A stretch of 64,000 nucleotides of DNA from Sporolactobacillus sp. Y61 (GTDB lineage Bacteria; Bacillota; Bacilli; Bacillales; Sporolactobacillaceae). Positions 9,673 to 18,366 of this stretch are shown here, piece after piece. Every line of letters begins with the position of its first letter. The first letter of the stretch is position 1. Below the pieces are notes generated by a model. That model searched no databases. It had not been told where the DNA came from and was given only the letters and a program-made list of their open reading frames with translations. The DNA is taken from contig NZ_CP159510.1 in the NCBI RefSeq assembly GCF_040529185.1, positions 1,860,001 to 1,924,000 on the forward strand, written 5' to 3'. The position numbers and the translations under genes were made by a program.

Positions 9673-11274
9673 ATGATCATCTGTCAGACAGATCATTTGA
9701 AAAAGAATATTGCTGGTAAAGAAATCCTTCATGATGTCAGTTTTACTGTTCATGAGGGTGAAAAGACGGCCATTGTCGGGGCGAACGGAAGTGGGAAAAC
9801 GACTCTGTTCAATTTAATTTCCGGGCTTGATAAGCCGGACGAGGGCAATGTTGCGATTAAAAAGGAGGCTTCGGTCGGTTACTTGAGGCAATTACCGGAT
9901 GGAGGAGATCAATCCGTACGTGAGGTCCTGGCAGGCACATTCTCGGCATGTACGGAAATCTCCAGAAAAATGCACGAGATGGAACTTGCTTTCTCTATTG
10001 TTTCAGCCGACAAAATGGAAAAAATGCTGAGGACTTATGCGCAACTGCAGGAGACGTTCCAGCGTCTCGGAGGTTACAATATCGATCACTCCATTGAGCA
10101 TGTTGCAGGAGGTCTCGGCATCGGCCACCTGCTTGATCAACCCTATCGTTCGCTGAGCGGTGGAGAACGGACAAAAGTCGGGCTTGCCTGCCAGCTGTTG
10201 AACACTCCGGATCTACTGCTGCTTGATGAGCCGACCAATCATCTGGATATTATGGCACTCGAGTGGCTGGAAAGGTTTATTATGCAGTATAAAGGGACGA
10301 TTCTCCTGGTGTCACATGATCGCTTCTTTCTTGATCGCACAGTCGGCAAAGTGCTTGATCTGGAGGATGGCACAGTCACTGTTTATCACGGAAATTATTC
10401 ATCCTATATAAAAGAAAAACAGGAACGGCTTCTGCTTGCTTTTGCGGCTTTTGAGACGCAGCAGAAGAAAATAAACAAGATGAAAGAAACCATCAAACGA
10501 CTGAAAGAATGGGCAAATCAGGCGAACCCGCCGAATGCCGGACTTCATCGGCGGGCAAAGAGCATGGAAAAGGCTCTTTCGAGAATGGAACGCCTGAAGA
10601 AACCGAAAATGGAGTCAGATAAAATGGCACTCAATTTTAACGCCAGTAAACGCACGGGAAACCGCGTTCTGAGCTGCCATGATCTGACCGTCCGTTTCGG
10701 CACACATGTCCTCTTCCGCGGTGTGAATCTGGATTTACGTTACCAGGACCGGATGGCCATTATGGGACCGAACGGCTCCGGTAAAACGACGCTGCTGAAA
10801 TGTCTGCTCGGGCAGACAAGTCCGGTGGAAGGAGAAATCAAACAGGGAACAAATCTGAATGTCGGTATATTATCACAGCACGTTTTTGAGAATCCCGGAG
10901 AAAAAGACAGACGTGTGATCGATGTATTCCGTGAACATGCCAGACTGACGGAAGGAGAAGCCAGAGGTGAACTGGCAAAATTCCTGTTCTATGGTGCCGA
11001 TGTTTTTCGGAAAATCGGTTCATTAAGTGGTGGTGAACGCGTCCGTATCAGGCTGGCTGATCTGATGATGAAAAAAATTAATGTGTTAATTCTGGATGAA
11101 CCGACGAACCATCTGGATATCGAGTCCAGAGAGGTGCTGGAAGAGGCCGTCAGTCAATTTACGGGAACCGTCATCGCAGTCAGCCATGACCGTTATTTTC
11201 TGAAGCAGTGTTTCAATAAAATTTACTGGCTGGAAAATGGAAAATTAACAAACTATCAACTGGAGAATTCATAA
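9673..11274 (+). CDS. ABC-F family ATPase (possible ribosome-protection protein)
   Basis: Two ABC ATPase domains in a 533 aa protein without membrane segments define the ABC-F family. Walker A motifs (GANGSGKTT about 36-44; GPNGSGKTT about 366-374), two LSGGER signatures and two LDEPTNHLD Walker B motifs are intact. The basic inter-domain linker (about 245-325) would reach into the ribosomal E/P sites. Family members either confer resistance to lincosamides, streptogramins or pleuromutilins, or act as housekeeping translation factors. The leader ORF plus terminator upstream favours an antibiotic-induced resistance role, but drug specificity cannot be read from the sequence. It is a single gene ending in a strong terminator. 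Confidence 0.85.
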   Translation: MIICQTDHLKKNIAGKEILHDVSFTVHEGEKTAIVGANGSGKTTLFNLISGLDKPDEGNVAIKKEASVGYLRQLPDGGDQSVREVLAGTFSACTEISRKMHEMELAFSIVSADKMEKMLRTYAQLQETFQRLGGYNIDHSIEHVAGGLGIGHLLDQPYRSLSGGERTKVGLACQLLNTPDLLLLDEPTNHLDIMALEWLERFIMQYKGTILLVSHDRFFLDRTVGKVLDLEDGTVTVYHGNYSSYIKEKQERLLLAFAAFETQQKKINKMKETIKRLKEWANQANPPNAGLHRRAKSMEKALSRMERLKKPKMESDKMALNFNASKRTGNRVLSCHDLTVRFGTHVLFRGVNLDLRYQDRMAIMGPNGSGKTTLLKCLLGQTSPVEGEIKQGTNLNVGILSQHVFENPGEKDRRVIDVFREHARLTEGEARGELAKFLFYGADVFRKIGSLSGGERVRIRLADLMMKKINVLILDEPTNHLDIESREVLEEAVSQFTGTVIAVSHDRYFLKQCFNKIYWLENGKLTNYQLENS

Positions 11275-11292
11275 TTTCTGAAGAAGTTGACA

Positions 11293-11331
11293 ATCGGACC
11301 GCTGCCTGTGCATGAGCGGTCCGATTTTTTT
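11293..11331 (+). terminator. Intrinsic terminator after ABC-F
   Basis: A perfect 11-bp stem (ATCGGACCGCT with AGCGGTCCGAT) is followed by a run of seven T residues. Confidence 0.95.
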
Positions 11332-11436
11332 CACCTTTAGTCCGGCCTTGTTAAATGAATCCGGTGATTTCCTCATCATATACTCATTTTTGCCGGCAGT
11401 CTTTTGTGCTTCCTCACACTTTCCGGCCGGCAAGTG

Positions 11437-12042
11437 TCATTCTGATTCGCCGGATTTCGCTTCCCCTGATCGTTTTATTTTTTCATTTTGATAATAGCGC
11501 AGGACATGTTCTGCGTAATTCGGATCCCCGTATTTTTTCCAGCCGAGTTCTCTTGCTTTGCTGTCTGAAAATTGCTCTGCCAGCTCCTTGGAGAAGCGGC
11601 CTCCGTGATGCCGGACGTAGTCAGTAAAACCGAGTCCGAAGTTATAGCTTTGAAGGGCCAGAGGGATGTTTCCATCCGCTTTATCCATTGACTTTTTAAA
11701 ATATCTGGTTCCGACCTCTATACTCTTTTCCGGGTCTTCTATCGAGTCTTTCGGAAGACCCAGACTTTCAGACGCCTGCATAATATCAGAAGATTTTCCT
11801 TTCGACTCCTGCATGGCCACTGCCATGATCAGATCTGTGTAAGGTTCGAGATCGTTGGCTTTAGCATACTTTCTGAAAAGTGGACGCTGATTTTCAATTT
11901 CCGGGCTGATGACCCGGTGATCATTGAGAAACGGGACATGATCGGCCTGAGGACTGTAAAGACTGGAAATGATAAAAAGAGCAAGCCAGGAGAAACCGAT
12001 GATGGAAAAAAGAGAGATGATTAATGTGATGATTTTTTTCAT
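11437..12042 (-). CDS. Membrane-anchored lysozyme-like protein
   Basis: A 201 aa protein with a single N-terminal membrane anchor (about residues 3-27, MKKIITLIISLFS onwards). An extracellular lysozyme-like domain of the CwlT/Lysozyme_like type follows. The likely catalytic glutamate is in AVAMQESKG, and SYNFGLGF matches the family. It probably cleaves peptidoglycan glycan strands at the cell surface. The open frame extends upstream to 12168 into repeat copy B, but the anchor and an AGGA ribosome site place the start at 12042. It is convergent with the ABC-F gene. Confidence 0.75.
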   Translation of the reverse strand: MKKIITLIISLFSIIGFSWLALFIISSLYSPQADHVPFLNDHRVISPEIENQRPLFRKYAKANDLEPYTDLIMAVAMQESKGKSSDIMQASESLGLPKDSIEDPEKSIEVGTRYFKKSMDKADGNIPLALQSYNFGLGFTDYVRHHGGRFSKELAEQFSDSKARELGWKKYGDPNYAEHVLRYYQNEKIKRSGEAKSGESE

Positions 12043-12062
12043 ATTATTTAATCCTGCATGTA

Positions 12063-12283
12063 TTTTTATCCCGTATGAACGGGTAGTGCTACCTGGGTCA
12101 TGAGGGTAGATGAACAGACCCGGGTGGGGGATGATTGCCCGCAGAAGCACGATGGGTTCAACTGACAATCAGTGGGGGATGCGCTCAGGCTTAAAACGAA
12201 AACGAAGGATTCCTGTCGCAACGCCTGCACGAGCACATCCTGTGCGCATGACCCCCCTGCTGGCTGATTGAAATTTTACTTTA
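12063..12283 (+). repeat. Interspersed repeat copy B (long form)
   Basis: A long-form copy of about 220 bp in the divergent space between the lysozyme-like gene and asnB. It contains CCCG-TATGAA-CGGG, GGTCATGAGGGTAGATGAAC, GATTGCCCGCAGAAG, GATGGGTTCAAC and CGCAACGCCTGCACGAGCAC, and it ends near GAAATTTTACTTTA. Its ATGCGC/GCGCAT stem corresponds to GGGCGC/GCGCCC in copies C and D, so pairing is kept despite base changes. The rest of the space (12284-12451) shows no other gene. A GAGGGGCCCCCTC palindrome lies near 12377-12389. Confidence 0.8.
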
Positions 12284-12451
12284 TACCTCTCATTATATAA
12301 ACCTTTCATTTAGAATCGTCATTTTTCGTCCGTATACAACCGAAAAATGTCGAATAAACAGGAAATTTTTCGATCGGAGGGGCCCCCTCACACGACCGGC
12401 CGCCCTGCATAGGATGAAAAGAGTCAATGCTGAGAGGAAAGGATGACCATA

Positions 12452-14302
12452 ATGTGCGGAATTGCAGGGTGGATTGACCGGCGTCAGGATCTGCGCGGCG
12501 AAGGAAAAACGATAAAAAAAATGACGCAGACGATGAAACACCGTGGTCCGGATGATCTGAATATATGGGTATCGGAAAAAGCGGCGCTGGGTCACGCAAG
12601 GCTGGTTGTTGTTGATCCGGCGGGAGGATGCCAGCCGATGAGCAAAACGGTCAGGGATCGGGAATATATTCTTGTCTATAACGGCGAACTTTATAATACA
12701 GAAGAAATACGACAGGATCTCCTGAAGAAAGGCTATCAGTTTAAAGGTCACTCGGACACAGAAGTGCTGTTAACCTCCTATATGGAGTGGCAGGAAGATT
12801 GCCTGAGCCGCTTCAACGGCATATTTGCCTTTGCCATCTGGGACCGGAAGAAAGAGAAACTGTTTGCGGCGCGGGACAGACTGGGGGTTAAACCGTTTTT
12901 TTACAGTGAAAATGGAGGACGTTTTCTGTTCGGTTCCGAACCCAAGGCGATTCTGGCCCACCCTGACGTCAGGCCATCGATTGACAGAGAAGGCTTATCT
13001 GAAGTATTCGGGCTGGGTCCGTCGAAAACACCGGGTCACGGTATTTATAAGGGGATTCATGATCTGCGTCCGGCACATGCCCTGTCCTTTACAAAAGATG
13101 GTTTAAAGATCTGGCGTTACTGGAATGTCAGGAGCGCGCTGCATACGGACAGTCTGCAGGATACGGTAGAGCATGTCCGCTATCTGCTGAAAGATGCGGT
13201 GGAACGCCAGCTTTATGCTGATGTCCCTGTAACCACTTTCCTGTCCGGTGGCCTGGATTCGAGCGGTATCTCATCTATTGCCTCAAACTATTTTAAACAG
13301 ATCCATCGACCGCCTTTGCATACGTATTCGATTGATTACCGGGAGAATGACAAGTTTTTTCACACAAGCAAGTTTCAGCCGGACAGCGATGCCCCTTATG
13401 TGAAAAAAGTTTCTGACTATCTGGGCACCGTGCATCACAGCCTGGTGATTGATAATGAACAACTGGTGGCCTGGCTGAAAAAAGCCATACACATGCGCGA
13501 CATGCCCGGTTATGCGGATGTGGACTCCTCTTTACTCTGGTTCTGCGAAGGCATTAAGAAAGACTTTACTGTGGCGCTGTCCGGCGAATGTGCTGATGAA
13601 ATATTCGGGGGATATCCATGGTTCCATAGTCCGGAAACTTCGGCGAAAGAAGGATTTCCGTGGATGCGCTCGACAGAGGCGCGCCAGAGTCTTCTGAATG
13701 AGAAGTGGGAAAGCCGGCTGAATCTGAAAGAATATGCCCTGATGCGGTTTCATGAGACAGTAGCTGAGACGCCGCACCTTGAAAGTGAATCAGCGATTGA
13801 TGCAAAAAGACGTGAACTGTTTTATCTTAATATGAACTGGTTTATGACGGCTTTACTTGATCGGAAAGACAGGATGAGTATGGGAGCGAGCCTCGAAGTG
13901 CGCGTCCCTTTTGCCGATCATCGGCTCGTCCAGTATCTGTGGAATGTGCCATGGGAGATGAAAATGCACGGCGGGCGGGAAAAAGGGATTCTCAGAGAAG
14001 CACTCAGGGGTTATCTGCCGGATGAGGTTTTATATCGGAAGAAAAGCCCCTATCCGAAAACCTTCCACCCGAAGTATACTGAAGCTGTTTCAGGATGGCT
14101 CAAGAAAGTCATTGACCGGCCGGGTGCGCCGCTTCTTGAATTCGTTCAAAAAGATAAGGTACAGTCGATCATTGATACCGCGGGTGCGTCATTTAAAGTG
14201 CCCTGGTTCGGGCAGTTAATGAGCGGGCCGCAGCTGATCGCTCATCTGGCAATGATCAATGAGTGGCTGGAAACCTATCATGTGGATATTGTTGACCGTT
14301 GA
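12452..14302 (+). CDS. asnB: Asparagine synthetase (glutamine-hydrolysing)
   Basis: This enzyme makes asparagine from aspartate, ATP and glutamine amide nitrogen. An in-frame ATG at 12443 exists, but the class II glutaminase needs Cys as the first residue after Met removal. The start is therefore ATG 12452 (MCGIAGW), spaced eight bases from AAAGGA. The product is 616 aa. Domain order is an N-terminal glutaminase (about 1-200, with NGELYN and GHSDTE) and then a synthetase with the ATP-pyrophosphatase loop LSGGLDSSG near 264-272. LSGECADEIFGGYPW and LEVRVPFADH are also present. The gene is monocistronic with a terminator after it. It aligns generally with the AsnB/AsnO group. Confidence 0.92.
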   Translation: MCGIAGWIDRRQDLRGEGKTIKKMTQTMKHRGPDDLNIWVSEKAALGHARLVVVDPAGGCQPMSKTVRDREYILVYNGELYNTEEIRQDLLKKGYQFKGHSDTEVLLTSYMEWQEDCLSRFNGIFAFAIWDRKKEKLFAARDRLGVKPFFYSENGGRFLFGSEPKAILAHPDVRPSIDREGLSEVFGLGPSKTPGHGIYKGIHDLRPAHALSFTKDGLKIWRYWNVRSALHTDSLQDTVEHVRYLLKDAVERQLYADVPVTTFLSGGLDSSGISSIASNYFKQIHRPPLHTYSIDYRENDKFFHTSKFQPDSDAPYVKKVSDYLGTVHHSLVIDNEQLVAWLKKAIHMRDMPGYADVDSSLLWFCEGIKKDFTVALSGECADEIFGGYPWFHSPETSAKEGFPWMRSTEARQSLLNEKWESRLNLKEYALMRFHETVAETPHLESESAIDAKRRELFYLNMNWFMTALLDRKDRMSMGASLEVRVPFADHRLVQYLWNVPWEMKMHGGREKGILREALRGYLPDEVLYRKKSPYPKTFHPKYTEAVSGWLKKVIDRPGAPLLEFVQKDKVQSIIDTAGASFKVPWFGQLMSGPQLIAHLAMINEWLETYHVDIVDR

Positions 14303-14315
14303 AAGAAGAAAAAAA

Positions 14316-14344
14316 GGGATCGGGGGTGACTGCCCGATCCCTTT
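14316..14344 (+). terminator. Intrinsic terminator after asnB
   Basis: GGGATCGGG pairs with CCCGATCCC, followed by TTT. Confidence 0.8.
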
Positions 14345-14366
14345 AAAAATCAATATTGTTCCGTTA

Positions 14367-14380
14367 TGTAAGCGGTTTCT
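14367..14380 (+). promoter_or_regulatory. cre-like operator in front of the LacI-family regulator
   Basis: TGTAAGCGGTTTCT matches the CcpA cre consensus TGWAANCGNTNWCA at 13 of 14 positions. A TATAAT box lies at 14391-14396, so the site covers the expected -35 region, where binding would repress. The sequence could equally be the autoregulatory operator of the LacI-family protein itself, because operators of that family share the CG-centred symmetry. Confidence 0.65.
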
Positions 14381-14436
14381 AAACCTGTGTTATAATACAA
14401 TTTGGGATATTTTTGATCATGAAAGCGGGGGTTCAA

Positions 14437-15393
14437 ATGGCTACGCTGTCTGATGTTGCTAAAAAGGCCGTCGTGTCGAAAATGACGGTTTCTCGCGTGA
14501 TCAACCATCCGGACAAAGTTTCGGATGAGCTCCGCGAACTGGTCTATACGGCGATGAAAGAACTCAATTATGTCCCTAATTTCGCCGCCAGGGCTCTGGT
14601 TCAGAACCGTACAAGGATCATTAAGTTCCTGATCCTTGAAGAGATGGATGTAACAGAACCCTACTATATGAATCTTCTGGCAGGAATCGCTAAAGAGCTT
14701 GATCAGAACCATTACGCGCTGCAGCTTGCCACCCGTCTTTCACATGAAATAGGTCCCTGTGACGGGTTAATTGTCACGGGCATGAGGAAAGCAGATTATG
14801 ACCGTATTATCGATAAACTGGAGCGTCCTGTTGTCTTATTCGGACAGAATAACCGAGGTTATGATTTCGTCGATGTGGACAATGAAAAGGGGATTTGTCT
14901 GGCTGTCCGGCATGTCATAGACCTTGGCTTTAAGCAAATCCTGTTTTTCGGGATCAGGCTCGATGAACCATTTATGGCTGCCAGAATCAGAGGCTATGAG
15001 AAGACAGTGAGGCGACACAAGCTGGCCGGACGTGTATTTTTGATGAAAAACAGTTCGCACACCGCTCAGGCACAGGCGATAGCTCTGTTAACAGAGCTTC
15101 ACGGGAAAGTTGCTTTTATATGCGCCTCCGACCGGATTGCCATTGGTGTCGTCAGAGCCATCCGGGCCGCCGGGTTAGCGATACCGACGGATGCAGCGGT
15201 CACCGGATTTGACGGCGTCTTTCTTGACCGGATATCCTGTCCTAAGCTGACGACCGTCCGCCAGCCTGTGATTGAGATGGGCCAGGAATGTGCACGTATG
15301 CTTCTGAAAAAGATTGACATGGATGACGGCCATATTGGCAGCCGTATTTTTCAGCCTGAACTGATTATTCGCGAATCAACGGTTATCCGTTAG
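14437..15393 (+). CDS. mdxR: LacI-family transcriptional regulator of the maltose locus
   Basis: This 318 aa repressor has an N-terminal LacI helix-turn-helix (MATLSDVAKKAVVSKMTVSR) and hinge (about 1-60). A periplasmic-binding-protein-like sensor domain with the family end motifs VTGFDGV and LTTVRQP follows. The start at 14437 is chosen because the helix-turn-helix begins there and GCGGGGG precedes it. It opens a gene set ordered like the B. subtilis mdxR-nplT-mdxEFG-yvdJ-mdxK-pgcM cluster, so it probably controls maltodextrin genes. The gene itself looks intact although several of its presumed targets are broken. Confidence 0.8.
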   Translation: MATLSDVAKKAVVSKMTVSRVINHPDKVSDELRELVYTAMKELNYVPNFAARALVQNRTRIIKFLILEEMDVTEPYYMNLLAGIAKELDQNHYALQLATRLSHEIGPCDGLIVTGMRKADYDRIIDKLERPVVLFGQNNRGYDFVDVDNEKGICLAVRHVIDLGFKQILFFGIRLDEPFMAARIRGYEKTVRRHKLAGRVFLMKNSSHTAQAQAIALLTELHGKVAFICASDRIAIGVVRAIRAAGLAIPTDAAVTGFDGVFLDRISCPKLTTVRQPVIEMGQECARMLLKKIDMDDGHIGSRIFQPELIIRESTVIR

Positions 15394-15400
15394 ATACAGG

Positions 15401-15434
15401 AAAAGAGGAACATGCCCGGCATGTTCCTCTTTTC
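15401..15434 (+). terminator. Intrinsic terminator after mdxR
   Basis: A perfect inverted repeat, AAAAGAGGAACATGC with GCATGTTCCTCTTTT, surrounds a three-base loop. Confidence 0.9.
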
Positions 15435-15520
15435 TTGCACAATCCTGTTATCGCTAACAGTGGGGCTTCTTATTGTTATCTGTGAAAGCGCATGCTATTT
15501 TAACAAGTGAAAGGGATAAC

Positions 15521-15729
15521 GTGCAGCATCTCTGTCGGCGTCAGGCTATTGTTTATCACATTTATCCAAAGGACTTAAAGAGACAAACGGGGACGGGATC
15601 GAGAACATCAGAGGGATCATTGAAAAGCCGAGTGACATTCGGTCCCCTGGGGTTAACGTCCTGCGGCTGAATCCGATCTTCAAGTCGCCACACGCCGTAC
15701 TGAACGTACTGAACGTGCCGGGATGCTGA
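15521..15729 (+). pseudogene. Remnant of a GH13 alpha-glucosidase (malL-like) 5' end
   Basis: The first frame from GTG 15521 reads MQHLCRRQAIVYHIYPKDL, resembling the start of oligo-1,6-glucosidases. A change of frame at about 15574-15580 then continues the same alignment as KETNGDGIENIRGIIEK and LNPIFKSPH. Family members have closely similar YPRSF, NGDGIGDIRGIIEKL and WLNPIYKSP segments in this order. Similarity stops after SPH and a stop follows at 15727. Only about 55 of roughly 560 residues remain. In B. subtilis malL lies after the maltose phosphorylase gene, so its place here is unusual. A weaker cre-like sequence lies just upstream at 15482-15495. Confidence 0.75.
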
Positions 15730-15799
15730 CAATATTGATGTATGTGCACCCTGTGAATACTGCGCGTTTTGTTAAAAAAATGAACAGGAGGGATAGAAA

Positions 15800-17080
15800 A
15801 TGGAAAAATCAGCCGTTTATCATCAGCCCTGCAGCGCTTATGCTTATCCTTATGATAACGATACGCTTCATATCAGGATCAGGACAAAAAAAGAGGATAT
15901 CCAGTCCGTTTCATTGATTTACGGAGACCCGTTCCGCTCGGTAAAAAAAGAAAAGGGAGAATGGGAATGGCTCAGCAGTGAAGCGAAAATGGAGAAAATC
16001 GTCAAAACAGATTTGCATGACTACTGGCTGGGCACGGTTCAGCCGCCTTTTCATCGCCTTCAGTATGGTTTTGTCCTCACTTCGTCTGAAGGTGAAACGA
16101 CCTTTTACGGAGATCGAGGTTTTTTGCCGGCAGAAAAGCAAACGTTTACGGCAGCAGATAACTTTTTCAAATTTCCTTTTATCCATGAAGCAGATCGATT
16201 TAAAGCCCCGGAATGGGTTAAATCGACCGTCTGGTATCAGATCTTCCCGGAACGTTTTGCAGATGGAGATCCATCGATATCCCCGGAAAATGCCTTGCCA
16301 TGGGGAAGCAAGGATCCCGGTCGCAAAGATTTTTTCGGCGGCGATCTTCAGGGAATCATCGATCACCTCGATTATCTGCAGGATCTGGGCATCGGCGGTC
16401 TTTACCTGAATCCCATTTTTGAGGCGCCGACAAATCACAAATATGACACGACGGACTATTTTTCGATTGACCCGCATTTCGGAAACAGGGAGATCTTCCG
16501 CAAACTGGTACAGGAAGCCCACAAAAGGGGTATCCGGATCATGCTCGACGCGGTTTTCAACCATATCGGCAGCAGATCAAAGCAGTGGCAGGATGTCGTT
16601 AAAAATGAAGAGAAGTCGCGTTATAGGGACTGGTTCCATATCCGCTCGTTCCCGGTCAAAGAGGGACAGAACGGAAATTTCGAAGGAAAAACAACTCTGT
16701 CCTTTGATACGTTCGCCTTTACCCCGAAAATGCCGAAACTCAATACGGCAAATCCTGAGGTGCAGGACTATCTGCTCGATATCGCCACTTACTGGATTCG
16801 GGAGTTTGATATTGATGGCTGGCGTCTGGACGTGGCGGATGAGGTGGACCATGCATTCTGGAAAAAATTCCATAAGGCTGTAACAGATGCAAAAAGTGAC
16901 ATTTACATTGTCGGGGAGATCTGGCATGACGCCTGGAACTGGCTGCAGGGCGACGAATTTCACAGCGTGATGAACTATCCACTCACCCAGTCGATCATTG
17001 ATTTCTTCGTCGAAGACAAAATCACGGCATCGCAGGCCGTCAGCACCATTAATGCGCATTTTATGAAAAAACGGCGCTGA
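15800..17080 (+). pseudogene. nplT: 3'-truncated neopullulanase/cyclomaltodextrinase
   Basis: This GH13_20 enzyme would hydrolyse maltodextrins, cyclodextrins or pullulan in the cytosol. The N-terminal carbohydrate-binding domain (about 1-125) and most of the catalytic barrel are present: VWYQIFPERF about 144, DAVFNHIG about 250, the nucleophile region GWRLDVADE about 338 and the acid/base region VGEIWHD about 371. The frame ends at residue 426, against roughly 580 for the family. The conserved HDT region with the third catalytic aspartate and the C-terminal domain are missing. The reading breaks after INAHFM, where sequence of the permease gene mdxF begins. Activity is very unlikely. The start follows an AGGAGGG ribosome site. 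Confidence 0.85.
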
Positions 17081-17508
17081 TTATGATTCAGACCTGGCTC
17101 GGCTTCCCCTATATTTATGTGATGGTCACCGGTGTCCTTCAGGCGATTCCCGATGAACTCTATGAGGCAGCAAAGATTGATGGCGCCAATTTTCTGCAAA
17201 AGTTTAATCAGATTACGCTGCCGATGATTTTATTTGCGACGGCACCGGTTCTGATCACCCAGTATACGTTTAATTTTAACAATTTTGCGATCATCTACCT
17301 GTTCAATATGGGAGGACCCGGAGATGTCGGCGGCGGTGCCGGTACGACGGATATCCTGATCTCGTGGATTTACAAACTGACGACCGGGACAGCGCCGCAG
17401 TTCGCACTCGCCTCAGCCGTGACGATTGTCATTTCGATAATCGTTATCGCAATCTCACTCATCGCCTTCAAGAAGACGAATGCGTTTGGTAAAGAGGGGA
17501 TGATGTAA
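17066..17508 (+). pseudogene. mdxF: 5'-truncated maltodextrin ABC permease MdxF (MalF)
   Basis: Only the C-terminal third of the MalF-type permease remains, about 145 of some 420-430 residues. It contains the cytoplasmic EAA loop (DELYEAAKIDGANFLQKF), NFNNFAIIYLF, GGTDILISWIYKLT-like sequence and the last membrane helix. Permease sequence is in frame from about 17066 (K-T-A-L-I-M-I-Q-T-W-L-G). An internal ATG at 17083 could start a fragment, but no ribosome site precedes it. The upstream part and the whole binding-protein gene mdxE expected here are gone. The stop codon abuts the mdxG start directly. Confidence 0.85.
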
Positions 17509-18360
17509 ATGAAGGAATTACTGAAAAATCAAAAGTTCACTCGATTCTGGAATCGGTTCTTCACGTATTTGTTCCTGATCCTGCTGAGCATCATCATTAT
17601 CTATCCGCTGCTTATTACGGCATCGTCGGCATTCAAGTCGGGTAATCTGGTCGCATTTACGCTGGATTTCTCTTCATCCTGGTCATTTGATAACTTCCGG
17701 AGACTGTTCTCGGATACCCTTTATCTGACATGGTATAAAAACACGTTGATTATCGCGGTGTCGACCATGATCATTCAGCTGGTCATCGTGACACTTGCCG
17801 GTTATACATTCAGCCGTTACCGTTTCACAGGAAGAAAGAATGGCCTGGTGTTTTTCCTGATTATTCAAATGGTACCAACCATGGCTGCCCTGACCGCATT
17901 CTATGTCCTGGCCGTGATCCTCAATGCGTTAAATCAGTACTGGTTCCTGACTATGATTTATGTTGGGGGTGGTATTCCGATGAATACCTGGCTAATGAAA
18001 GGTTATTTTGATACCGTACCGAGGGATCTGGATGAGTCTGCGAAAATAGACGGGGCCGGGCATTTGCGGATCCTGTGGCAGATCAACCTGCCGCTTGTCA
18101 AACCGATGCTCGCTGTCCAGGCTTTATGGGCTTTTATGGCACCGTTCGGTGATTTCATGCTGGCGAAGTTTTTACTGCGTACGCCTGAAAGTCTGACGGT
18201 TGCTGTGGGGCTGCAGCAGTTCATTTCTAATCCCAGGGATCAGATGGTTGCTCTTTTCGCGGCGGGTTCCATATTGATCGCTTTACCTATCGTCCTGTTA
18301 TTCTTCTACCTGCAGAGATATTTTGTTTCCGGTCTGACAGCAGGAGGCACGAAGGGGTAA
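17509..18360 (+). CDS. mdxG: Maltodextrin ABC transporter permease MdxG (MalG)
   Basis: An intact 283 aa MalG-type permease with six predicted membrane segments and an EAA loop ([15 protein letters not shown], about 178-192) that docks the ATPase. It would form a heterodimer with MdxF and take substrate from the binding protein MdxE. MdxF is truncated and MdxE absent here, so MdxG has no complete partner in this locus. The start ATG follows the mdxF stop with no gap, consistent with translational coupling in the original operon. Confidence 0.9.
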   Translation: MKELLKNQKFTRFWNRFFTYLFLILLSIIIIYPLLITASSAFKSGNLVAFTLDFSSSWSFDNFRRLFSDTLYLTWYKNTLIIAVSTMIIQLVIVTLAGYTFSRYRFTGRKNGLVFFLIIQMVPTMAALTAFYVLAVILNALNQYWFLTMIYVGGGIPMNTWLMKGYFDTVPRDLDESAKIDGAGHLRILWQINLPLVKPMLAVQALWAFMAPFGDFMLAKFLLRTPESLTVAVGLQQFISNPRDQMVALFAAGSILIALPIVLLFFYLQRYFVSGLTAGGTKG

Positions 18361-18366
18361 TGTATC

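Noticed and set aside
12293..12751. Minus-strand frames upstream of and inside asnB
   Set aside because: They overlap the asnB start and lack ribosome sites; the AsnB N-terminus is unambiguous.
15482..15495. cre-like TGAAAGCGCATGCT before the malL remnant
   Set aside because: Three mismatches to the consensus and no promoter near it; noted in the pseudogene entry only.
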